Source: Bacteroidota bacterium
GTDB taxonomy: Bacteria; Bacteroidota; Bacteroidia; Bacteroidales; UBA12077
DNA length: 64,000 nucleotides
NCBI GenBank assembly: GCA_020444275.1
Contig: JAHLLG010000001.1
Location: 1,205,773 to 1,269,772, forward strand
Reading direction: 5' to 3'
Shown here: positions 19,228 to 27,249 of the stretch, piece after piece
Numbering within the stretch: position 1 is the stretch's first letter
How the letters are laid out: the number at the start of each line of letters is the position of its first letter
Notes under the pieces: model-generated
Database searches by the model: none
What the model was told of the DNA's origin: nothing
The model's input: only the letters and a program-made list of their open reading frames with translations
Translations under genes and position numbers: made by a program

Positions 19228-21501
19228 ATGAAAGAACGAAATTCACAATCAATTATATTTAAATATACTATTAGTGGGTTTATTATTGGGTTACTAACGG
19301 TCTTATTAATACTTACTATAGATTTCTTTATAAAAAGAATTAGCTTTTCAGAAGTTATTAGTTTGCATAAAACCAACCCTGTTTATTTAATTTTGGATTT
19401 ATCGCCCGTTGTGCTTGCCTTTTATGCATATCTTATTAGTAAAAAGTATGCCACTTCCTTGGAATCTTTGCACGGATCATTAAAACATGAATTTGATAAG
19501 AACCAAAAAATTTATCGTTTTGTAGAGAAAATTCGTTTTGGAAAAATTGATGCAGACTACAAAGTGCAAGGATCTGATGATGTTCTGGGACAATCTATTC
19601 TTGACCTACGCGATAACTTAAAAAAGAATAAACTCGAAGAAGATAAGAGAAGAGAAGAAGACCAACAAAGAAATTGGGTTGCAGAAGGATTGGCTAAATT
19701 TGGTGATATTTTAAGGAAAGATACAGACAATGTTGAAGAACTATCGTATAACCTGATAAGTAACCTTGTAAAATATATTAATGCTAATCAGGGAGCATTA
19801 TTAATTATTGAAGATGAAAATGAAGCAGATAAGCACCTAAAAATGACCGCCTGCTATGCTTATGAACGTAGAAAATTTGCAGATAAAAGAATTGAATGGG
19901 GAGAAGGTATTGCAGGTGCGGCAATATTAGAACAGGAAACCATTTATATGACCGATGTTCCGGAAACTTACGTGCATATTACATCGGGATTAGGCGAAGC
20001 AACGCCTAGTTGTTTATTGGTTGTGCCGTTAAAATTTAATGATGAAGTCCATGGAGTAATCGAAATTGGAGCTTTTCATAATATCGAGAAGCATGTTGTT
20101 GAGTTTGTTGAGAAAGTAGCCGAAAGTGTTGGGTCAACCATTTCAAATGTTAAAATTAATACGCGTACTGCAAAATTATTAAAGGAATCCCAGGAACAGG
20201 CAGAAGCATTAGCAGCACAAGAAGAGCAAATGAGACAGAATATGGAGGAGCTGCAGGCAACACAGGAGGAAGCAGCGCGACAAAGCGAGAAGTTTATCAC
20301 CTTCACAAATGCAGTAAATCATACGTTAATAAGAGCAGAATATGAAAATGATGGAACGCTTATTTATGCAAATACAAAGTTTTTAAAGAAGCTTGGATAT
20401 GACAAAAACTCTGAAGTGGAAGGTAAGAATATTTCAATGTTCATTAATGAAAAAGATATGGTATGGTTTAATGAACTGTGGGATAAGTTAGCTAATGGAG
20501 GAAAGCACTTTGAAGGGGATATGAAACATGTAACAAAACAAGGAAGAGATCTCTGGACAATGTCTACCTATACATGTATGAGAAGAGATGACGGAACTGT
20601 AGAAAAAATATTGTTTTTAGCAATTGACACAACCGATCAGAAAAAACAAAGTCTTGATTATTTAGGACAGATCAATGCTCTTAATAAATCTACAATTAAA
20701 GTGGATTATTTGCCTACAGGTGATCTGCTGGAATGTAATCAAAAATTTGTTGAATTGATGGACTATTCAATTTATGAATTGAAAGAGAAAAGTATTTTTG
20801 ATTTTGTAGATAAGTCCGAACTAAACAGATTAAAAGAGATTTGGGAAAATGTAGTACAAGGCGAAATATGGGAAGGAGTTTTAAGACAACGAACTAAAGA
20901 AGATCAGGAAAAATGGGTAAGAGTTACTCTATCTGCAGTAAGAGACATGTATGACGATGTAGCAAAGGTTATTTACATTGGTAATGATGTAACCAATGAA
21001 AAGCTTATGGAAATGGAGACTAAAGCCCAAACTGAATTATTAAAAAAGCATGAGCGAGCACTTAATCAATCAAAAGTTGATTTAAAAGCTCAGTTGAAAA
21101 AAGCCAAGGAAGAGGTTAAGCAACAATTTGCTCAAATTGAAAAGGTGCAACGACGCACAGAACTAACGCTGCAAGGGGCATCAGATGCTATTGTAACATT
21201 TGATCAGAATGGAATTATTAAATTTTTTAATAAAGCTGCGGAAGATCTTTGGGGAATTGATAGAGATATTGTTATTGGTAGAAATATGACAAAGCTATTT
21301 CCTGATCAGTACGAAGATGAATTTATTAAAAGTATTCTTGACCCTAAATCAGATAAAATTGTCGGCGAAAGAAAGGAAGTAAATTTTACGAATATGAATG
21401 GAGAAGAAATATCGGTAATTATGATCTTATCAATGGCCAGATTGGAAGGTGAAACTACATATACCGCATTTATTCAAAATATTTCAGTGGATCTTTTCTA
21501 A
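19228..21501 (+). CDS. Membrane HAMP/GAF/PAS sensor protein without output domain
   Basis: A 757-residue protein. Two membrane helices (about 12-34 and 51-74) enclose only a short loop. A HAMP-like linker (78-135), a GAF domain (about 165-315), a coiled coil, two PAS domains (about 365-475 and 485-595), a second coiled coil (600-650) and a last PAS domain (650-757) follow. The protein stops inside or just after that PAS, in FIQNISVDLF, with no kinase, GGDEF, phosphatase or MCP output. It may regulate another protein by hetero-association, or it may be a truncated relative of the PAS/GAF kinases common in this phylum. It has its own leader after the terminator. Confidence 0.85.
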   Translation: MKERNSQSIIFKYTISGFIIGLLTVLLILTIDFFIKRISFSEVISLHKTNPVYLILDLSPVVLAFYAYLISKKYATSLESLHGSLKHEFDKNQKIYRFVEKIRFGKIDADYKVQGSDDVLGQSILDLRDNLKKNKLEEDKRREEDQQRNWVAEGLAKFGDILRKDTDNVEELSYNLISNLVKYINANQGALLIIEDENEADKHLKMTACYAYERRKFADKRIEWGEGIAGAAILEQETIYMTDVPETYVHITSGLGEATPSCLLVVPLKFNDEVHGVIEIGAFHNIEKHVVEFVEKVAESVGSTISNVKINTRTAKLLKESQEQAEALAAQEEQMRQNMEELQATQEEAARQSEKFITFTNAVNHTLIRAEYENDGTLIYANTKFLKKLGYDKNSEVEGKNISMFINEKDMVWFNELWDKLANGGKHFEGDMKHVTKQGRDLWTMSTYTCMRRDDGTVEKILFLAIDTTDQKKQSLDYLGQINALNKSTIKVDYLPTGDLLECNQKFVELMDYSIYELKEKSIFDFVDKSELNRLKEIWENVVQGEIWEGVLRQRTKEDQEKWVRVTLSAVRDMYDDVAKVIYIGNDVTNEKLMEMETKAQTELLKKHERALNQSKVDLKAQLKKAKEEVKQQFAQIEKVQRRTELTLQGASDAIVTFDQNGIIKFFNKAAEDLWGIDRDIVIGRNMTKLFPDQYEDEFIKSILDPKSDKIVGERKEVNFTNMNGEEISVIMILSMARLEGETTYTAFIQNISVDLF

Positions 21502-21606
21502 CGAAATTCATTCTACAAACCTGGAAAATGTTTTCTTAACTATTATTTAATTTGAAATCATAGAACCATATAGGTTTAAACTTGTTATTTTATAAAAACA
21601 GAGGTA

Positions 21607-23355
21607 ATGAAAAAATTTATAATACCCATATTAGCTTTACTTGTAGCTTGCACTTCGACTATTGAACGACCCGATTCATATGAACTGGTGCTGGTTGGAA
21701 CCAGTGATGTGCACGGGGCAATTTTTAACTACGATTTTATTCATGATAAACCATCGCAAGGATCATTAGCTCAGGTTAATAAGTATGTTAACGAGCTGAG
21801 AGAAGAAAATAATGTAATTTTAATGGATAATGGTGATATTCTTCAGGGCCAACCTGTTGTGTATTATTCCAATTTCGAAGATACAATGTCAAAACATATT
21901 TGTGCCAAAGTAATGAATTACATGGATTACGATGTTGCTTCTGTTGGAAATCATGATATTGAGGCAGGGCACGACGTTTATGATAAATTGAAAGATGAAT
22001 TTAATTTCCCATGGCTGGCTGCAAATGCTGTTAACAAATCAGATGGCAAACCTTATTTTAAGCCTTACACAATAATTAATAAATCCGGAATTAAAATTGC
22101 AGTACTTGGTCTTATAACTCCTGCAGTTCCAAATTGGCTGCCCGAAGAGCTATGGTCGGGAATGGAATTCGAAGATATGGTAGTATCAGCAAAAAAGTGG
22201 GTGCCACATATTTTAGAGAAGGAGAAACCGGATTTAATGGTTGGTTTATTTCACGCGGGTTTTGAATATGATTATGGAAATCAAAATTACGATACCTATA
22301 AAAATGAAAATGCTTCAGTAATTGTGGCAGAGCAGGTTCCCGGATTTGACATTATCTTTGTTGGTCACGATCATAAATCGTGGAACGAAATAGTAAAAGA
22401 TAAAAACGGAAACGAAGTTGTTATTCTTGGTCCCAGAAGCTCAGCACGACAGGTTATGAAAGCTACTGTGCAGTTTACACTAAATGATAAAAACCAATAC
22501 GATAAAAACATTCAGGGAAGTATTGTTGAAATGACTGATATTAAACCGGATTCTGTTTTTAACCATAAATTCAAGGATGAATTTGATAAGGTGAAAAGTT
22601 ATGTGTCCAGGCAAATTGGAGATTTTCAACAGCCAATATATACTCAAAAAGCATTATTTGGTCCGTCTGAGTTTGTCGATTTTATTCAAGAAATTCAACT
22701 AGAGCTTAGTAATGCAGATATTTCATTTACTGCACCTTTGTCTTTTAATGCTGTAATTGAGAAAGGGCCTGTATATGTGCGCGATATGTTTAAATTATAT
22801 AAATATGAGAATTTCCTCTATACGATTAATTTAACGGGTAAAGAAATTGATCAATACCTTGAGTATTCTTTTGGTAACTGGTTTAATACCATGAATAGCC
22901 CTAATGATCATCTGCTCAAATTTAAACGAGATGATAAAGGTAATCTTGAGTATTCTGAAAGATATGATTCGTATGAATTGGAAAATACCTATTATAACTT
23001 CGACGTAGCTTCAGGAATAAAGTATGTGGTTGATATTAGAAAACCTCAGGACAAAGTCAATATTATATCTTTATCAAATGGAAACGAATTCTATTTAGAT
23101 AGCACCTATACCGTTGCAATTAATAGTTACCGCGGGAACGGCGGTGGTGGACATTTAATTAGAGGCGTAGGATTATCCAGAGAGCAATTGCTGGAAAGAA
23201 GGATATCTTCTACAGATAAAGATTTGAGGTATTATATGATGGAATGGATCGAGGAAAAGGGAAGTGTTAATCCAAAGCTTAAAAACGAGTGGACAATATA
23301 TCCTGCCGACTGGTGGGAAAAGGCAAAACAAAAAGATAAAAAATTATTAAATTAA
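21607..23355 (+). CDS. 5'-nucleotidase/UshA-family lipoprotein
   Basis: A 582-residue metallophosphoesterase that removes phosphate from extracellular nucleotides or related esters. The lipobox is LVAC (Cys about 15). The N-terminal calcineurin-like domain shows the two-metal motifs GTSDVHG, MDNGDILQG, GNHDIE, FHAGFE and VGHDHKS. The C-terminal 5'-nucleotidase domain (about 330-560) carries the substrate-binding region with FTAPLSFNAVI and YRGNGGGGH. The length is typical. It lies 8 bases before an alkaline phosphatase gene, so the pair forms a phosphate-scavenging operon. UshA relatives also include 2',3'-cyclic phosphodiesterases, so the exact substrate is open. Confidence 0.92.
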   Translation: MKKFIIPILALLVACTSTIERPDSYELVLVGTSDVHGAIFNYDFIHDKPSQGSLAQVNKYVNELREENNVILMDNGDILQGQPVVYYSNFEDTMSKHICAKVMNYMDYDVASVGNHDIEAGHDVYDKLKDEFNFPWLAANAVNKSDGKPYFKPYTIINKSGIKIAVLGLITPAVPNWLPEELWSGMEFEDMVVSAKKWVPHILEKEKPDLMVGLFHAGFEYDYGNQNYDTYKNENASVIVAEQVPGFDIIFVGHDHKSWNEIVKDKNGNEVVILGPRSSARQVMKATVQFTLNDKNQYDKNIQGSIVEMTDIKPDSVFNHKFKDEFDKVKSYVSRQIGDFQQPIYTQKALFGPSEFVDFIQEIQLELSNADISFTAPLSFNAVIEKGPVYVRDMFKLYKYENFLYTINLTGKEIDQYLEYSFGNWFNTMNSPNDHLLKFKRDDKGNLEYSERYDSYELENTYYNFDVASGIKYVVDIRKPQDKVNIISLSNGNEFYLDSTYTVAINSYRGNGGGGHLIRGVGLSREQLLERRISSTDKDLRYYMMEWIEEKGSVNPKLKNEWTIYPADWWEKAKQKDKKLLN

Positions 23356-23363
23356 AAATTCAA

Positions 23364-24443
23364 ATGACACGATTAGTTTATCTACTTACTGTATTAGTGC
23401 TTTTAGGCTCTTGCAAACAAGAGAAGACGACTGAACCTAAAAAAGCAAAAAATATTATTTTAATGATTGGTGATGGAATGGGCGTTAACCAGGTTTATGC
23501 AGCCATGTCTGTTGCAACTAAACCTTTGAGCTTTGAACAGTTTAAATACACCGGATTTCATAAAACATACTCTGCGAATGCTTATATTACAGATTCTGGC
23601 GCAGGGGGAACTGCATTAGCTACTGGCGTTAAAACCAATAATAGACATATTGGTGTAGATCCGATTGGAAAACCCTTAAAATCGATTCTGAAATATGCAG
23701 AAGAGCATAATCTTGCAACAGGATTGGTAGCTACCAGTTCTATTGTACATGCAACCCCGGCAAGTTTTATTGCTAATGATACTTCGCGATATAATTATGA
23801 AGCCCTGGCATACGATTTTTTGGCTACAGATATTGATCTGTTTATTGCAGGTGGCAGAAAGTATTTTGACAATAGATCTGACAGTTTAAATCTGATTGAT
23901 TCATTAAAAAACAGAGGTTATAACATTGTTGATGGTTTTCAGAATGTTGACACTACAGCAGCGGGTAAATTTGCAGTATTTACAGCAGAGGGACACAATC
24001 CTTCAATACTTGAGGGACGAGATAAGAACATGTTACCGCAATCAACAGAAAATGCCATTAATATTTTAAATAAAGATAAGGATGGCTTTTTCTTAATGGT
24101 TGAAGGATCGCAGATAGACTGGGGTGGACACGATAATGATATCGATTACGTAGTTTCAGAAACCATTGATTTTGATCATGCTGTAAAAAGAGCGTTGGAA
24201 TTTGCCAAAAAAGATGGAGAAACATTACTTATTGTTACCGCTGATCATGAAACAGGAGGATTAGCCTTGGTTGGAGGTGAAATGGAAACCCATACAATTG
24301 AAGCAAAGTTTACCACCGATCATCACAGTTCGGTTATGGTTCCTGTTTTTGCATATGGTCCGGGTGCTGAAAATTTCGGAGGAATTTACGAAAACACTGA
24401 AGTTTTTGATAAAATGATGAAAGCTTTTGGATTTACCAAATAA
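23364..24443 (+). CDS. Alkaline phosphatase lipoprotein
   Basis: A 359-residue PhoA-superfamily enzyme (Pfam Alk_phosphatase) that hydrolyses phosphomonoesters at the cell surface or in the periplasm. The lipobox is LGSC near residue 17. The metal-site motifs are visible: MIGDGMG, the nucleophile serine in DSGAGGTA (usual form DSAAxGTA), and TADHETGG, with further His ligands in TDHHSS. It is shorter than E. coli PhoA, as is common for Bacteroidota forms. It follows the 5'-nucleotidase by 8 bases, and a terminator follows. Confidence 0.92.
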   Translation: MTRLVYLLTVLVLLGSCKQEKTTEPKKAKNIILMIGDGMGVNQVYAAMSVATKPLSFEQFKYTGFHKTYSANAYITDSGAGGTALATGVKTNNRHIGVDPIGKPLKSILKYAEEHNLATGLVATSSIVHATPASFIANDTSRYNYEALAYDFLATDIDLFIAGGRKYFDNRSDSLNLIDSLKNRGYNIVDGFQNVDTTAAGKFAVFTAEGHNPSILEGRDKNMLPQSTENAINILNKDKDGFFLMVEGSQIDWGGHDNDIDYVVSETIDFDHAVKRALEFAKKDGETLLIVTADHETGGLALVGGEMETHTIEAKFTTDHHSSVMVPVFAYGPGAENFGGIYENTEVFDKMMKAFGFTK

Positions 24444-24459
24444 TAAAACGTTATCAATA

Positions 24460-24495
24460 AAAAAAAAGGCTCGTAAATTCTACGAGCCTTTTTTT
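24460..24495. terminator. Bidirectional terminator between convergent genes
   Basis: AAAAGGCTCGTA (24464-24475) pairs with TACGAGCCTTTT (24481-24492). An A run before and a T run after allow termination in both directions, fitting the convergent phosphatase and DUF4097 genes. Confidence 0.9.
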
Positions 24496-24510
24496 ATGGC
24501 ATAATTCAAT

Positions 24511-25596
24511 TTATTCTAAATCAACATCACCGTATTTGGTTTGGATCTCAACAACCGATTTGGTATTGCTATCTTCGCCTACTAAGCCTTCAATTTGCAA
24601 TGAAGTATTTTCTTTTATTCTACTTACTTTTCCTATGCTTGGATAATCAATATCGGCATATCTTGCATAACCTTTGATGTTATATGATGCATTGGGGTCT
24701 ATTCCAATATCAATATCACCATACTCATTTTCAATACTTATCTTTTCAAAATCGGCCGACACATAATCTACATCAATACCTCCGTATCTGTTGTCAATTT
24801 CAAGTTTTTTATAGATTTCATTAATTTCAAACCCTGTATATGCTGTTGACGCAACAAAATTTGTCAAGCTACCTAATCTGTATTCATCATATTTCGATTC
24901 GCAAACAATAGAACTCGCCTTATCAACATATAGTTTTGAATACTTTGTAACTGCAATTAAAGCTTTGGCTTCTTCAATTTCTAATTTAGAGTATTTTATG
25001 TCAACGTTAAGCCATTCACATTCTTCAATTGTTCCTTGTGAGTAGGCAAGATAAATTTGGCTTAATGGCTTCACATTTTCGCGTGTAAGTTTATTGATTT
25101 TTAAATTGCCATATTTAACCGCTATGTTAGCATGGCCTTTAATTTCATTAATAAATACACTACCATACTTATTTTCCAGCTCAAGCTTTATATCTTTTGG
25201 TATGTTTACCTTGTAATCGATGCTAAACTCTTTATCATCATCATTGAAAGAAAAGGTATTCCATTTACTAAATTTGTCATCAATTTCGGTAATTGCTTCA
25301 ATGGTATTGCCCGATTGCTTAAAAGTCACATTAATGTAATCTAACAATTCTTTGGCTTTTTCTTCATTTCGATGATCAACAGTAATTGTAACATCGATCG
25401 TAATTTTATTTTTATCCCAGTCGTTGATGTCCACATCGCCAAACTTATTTTGGATAATTAATAGTGTGTTTGCATCTGCATTATATTCCTTATGCAGATT
25501 TTTTGAGAACTCCTCACTCAGAGCTAATGCTGAGCTAACTACTAATACTTGGACGAATATTAGTAATATAACTGATTTAAATATTGGTGCTTTCAT
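24511..25596 (-). CDS. DUF4097-type exported beta-repeat protein
   Basis: A 361-residue protein with a Sec signal peptide (about 1-25, ending SSALA). The remainder is a beta-solenoid-like array in which short turns such as NKYGSV, VKYGNL, TKYSKL, NRYGGI and NEYGDI recur every 20-25 residues. This is the pattern of the DUF4097/adhesin-like family, which has no established enzymatic role. Its start overlaps the end of the anti-sigma gene by 20 bases, so it is translated from the sigma operon and is probably a periplasmic partner or target of that envelope-stress circuit (inference). Confidence 0.82.
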   Translation of the reverse strand: MKAPIFKSVILLIFVQVLVVSSALALSEEFSKNLHKEYNADANTLLIIQNKFGDVDINDWDKNKITIDVTITVDHRNEEKAKELLDYINVTFKQSGNTIEAITEIDDKFSKWNTFSFNDDDKEFSIDYKVNIPKDIKLELENKYGSVFINEIKGHANIAVKYGNLKINKLTRENVKPLSQIYLAYSQGTIEECEWLNVDIKYSKLEIEEAKALIAVTKYSKLYVDKASSIVCESKYDEYRLGSLTNFVASTAYTGFEINEIYKKLEIDNRYGGIDVDYVSADFEKISIENEYGDIDIGIDPNASYNIKGYARYADIDYPSIGKVSRIKENTSLQIEGLVGEDSNTKSVVEIQTKYGDVDLE

Positions 25597-26134
25597 GATA
25601 TTCAGATTTTTGTTTATTTATTTCTTGTGCATTTTGTAACTGATTTAATATTTGATTCATTACTTCTACTTTAAGCTGATAATGCTGAATCATGGCATTA
25701 ATCACTCTTTGATCGTTAGGATTTGTTGTTAAATCCTGTTTTAGATTTTCGTAAATAGAGTCCATTTCCGATAATTCGCGAACAAGCATAACTTTCTGTG
25801 TACTATCTAAAAATTGAAACTGGTCTATTTCCTGATATTTTTGATTAACTAAATGTGTATAATACATTTCTACTTCTCCATATTCCGGAGATATCTCACT
25901 TAACGCTATCCCGTCGGGTGTTTTTGTTCCTACGTTGTCGTAAACCCACAATCCGGATAAAACAACAAGAATAGCTACTGCAGCTGCTTTCAATACGAAA
26001 CCAAGAGTAAAAGTTTTTTGCTTTTTATTATACTCTATGAGTTTTTGCTCAAACCTTTCAAAGTGGCCTTCGCCGGGCTCTTGCGAGTCGAAACTCAAAC
26101 GGTTTTCTTGTATTATTTTATCTAAATTTTTCAT
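25577..26134 (-). CDS. Putative anti-sigma factor, single-pass membrane protein
   Basis: A 185-residue protein with a short cytosolic N-terminus (1-45), one membrane helix (about 46-66, VLKAAAVAILVVLSGLW) and a helical periplasmic C-terminus rich in Gln and Met. It overlaps the ECF sigma gene by 4 bases. Position, topology and size fit the anti-sigma factors of Bacteroidota sigma/anti-sigma/DUF4097 operons. No zinc-binding HxxxCxxC motif is present, so it is not a classical ZAS-domain protein. The function is inferred from context. Confidence 0.75.
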   Translation of the reverse strand: MKNLDKIIQENRLSFDSQEPGEGHFERFEQKLIEYNKKQKTFTLGFVLKAAAVAILVVLSGLWVYDNVGTKTPDGIALSEISPEYGEVEMYYTHLVNQKYQEIDQFQFLDSTQKVMLVRELSEMDSIYENLKQDLTTNPNDQRVINAMIQHYQLKVEVMNQILNQLQNAQEINKQKSEYHESTNI

Positions 26135-26712
26135 ATTGAGTTGGTTTTTTCTATTTCTTCATTTTTCAAACATTCTATTAATTTCTTTTTTGCCCTTGCA
26201 AATTGTGATCTTGATGTTGAGCTACTGATATTTAATATTTCACTTATTTCATCATGATCATATCCTTCAATTAGGTAAAGCGACAAAACGATGCGGTATC
26301 CATCCGGAAGCAATTGTATAGCCTCTTTTATTTCTTCAACCTTTACTTCGATTTCTTCATCTCTACCTTTCTTTTCTTCATCTTTAATTTCGTATACCGA
26401 ATCCTCAATTGAGCTTGTTTCCAGCTTTCGCTTTCGAAGCTCATCAAGCGAATGGTTAATAACTATCCGTTTTAGCCATGCCCCGAAACTAACTTCACCT
26501 TTATAGAAATTAATCTTATCAAATGCTTTTAAGAACGATTCCTGCATAATATCTTCAGCCTCGAGACTGTCATTTACAATGCGCAAGCAGGTATTGTACA
26601 TTGCTTTGTAGTACAGTTTATACAATTGAAACTGTGCTTTTTGCTCGCCCGATTTACATCGGTCTATTATATCCTGATGGATATTCTTATATATACTTTC
26701 CTGTTTATTCAT
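26131..26712 (-). CDS. ECF sigma-70 family RNA polymerase sigma factor
   Basis: A 193-residue extracytoplasmic-function sigma factor. Region 2 (about 22-90) contains the -10 recognition segment with DIMQESFLKAF and FGAWLKRIVINHSLDELRKR. Region 4 (about 130-185) has the helix-turn-helix EGYDHDEISEILNISSSTSRSQ split over two helices. A lysine- and glutamate-rich linker lies between. It is the first gene of a minus-strand operon with its putative anti-sigma factor and a DUF4097 protein. The regulon and signal are unknown; autoregulation is usual for the class. Confidence 0.93.
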   Translation of the reverse strand: MNKQESIYKNIHQDIIDRCKSGEQKAQFQLYKLYYKAMYNTCLRIVNDSLEAEDIMQESFLKAFDKINFYKGEVSFGAWLKRIVINHSLDELRKRKLETSSIEDSVYEIKDEEKKGRDEEIEVKVEEIKEAIQLLPDGYRIVLSLYLIEGYDHDEISEILNISSSTSRSQFARAKKKLIECLKNEEIEKTNSI

Positions 26713-26862
26713 ATTTCCGTTAAAAAGACGTTAATAGAAAGTTAATGCTGCACTATGGAGTGAAAATTATTAAAAAAAGCAATGTAATGATGAAAACTCT
26801 TAAATATATTTCTAATAAATATTGTTGTCTAATGTAAAAAGCAATAATTTTGGACCTCATTT

Positions 26863-27249
26863 ATGAAAGAAGCTTTAGCACATACTAATCAACCAATAGT
26901 CTTCAGACGGTGGTCTGGAAAAAATTATGCAGTATTCTCTTCTCTTGGGAAAGAAATAAAAATAGGGCAGGTTGAAATTGAAATATGTGATAAGGCAATC
27001 AGTAAAAGTTCGAAAACAGAAATTATCACAAACCTAAAAGAAGAGCTTCTGCAATTAAAAAATGATGATGAAGATAAAGATTTGTTGGAAAATGGCCATC
27101 TTGAGATAATATCTTTGTTATCTTTTACTGCTAGTACAGATGATTCTTCGGGGCATAGGCTAACATTAATCAACATGTTTATTTTAAATCATTTAACTAC
27201 TCCTTATTTAAAGGAGCTGGAATTACTATATAAAAACTTTAAAAAATGA
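26863..27249 (+). CDS. Small protein sharing a motif with the adjacent TonB receptor
   Basis: A 128-residue protein with no signal peptide or membrane helix. I recognise no family. Residues 13-35 (FRRWSGKNYAVFSSLGKEIK) match the N-terminal extension of the next gene product, which reads FKQWNRKGYAVFNSLHRVIK. The rest is acidic and probably helical. The gene overlaps the TonB receptor start by 4 bases (27246-27249), so the two are translationally coupled. A regulatory or assembly role for the receptor is possible (inference). No cobalamin or other riboswitch was found upstream. Confidence 0.75.
   Translation: MKEALAHTNQPIVFRRWSGKNYAVFSSLGKEIKIGQVEIEICDKAISKSSKTEIITNLKEELLQLKNDDEDKDLLENGHLEIISLLSFTASTDDSSGHRLTLINMFILNHLTTPYLKELELLYKNFKK

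Noticed and set aside
26713-26862. Cobalamin riboswitch before the TonB receptor operon
   Set aside because: The 150-base region is AT-rich and lacks a B12-box or the multi-stem structure; the sigma and receptor promoters fill most of it.
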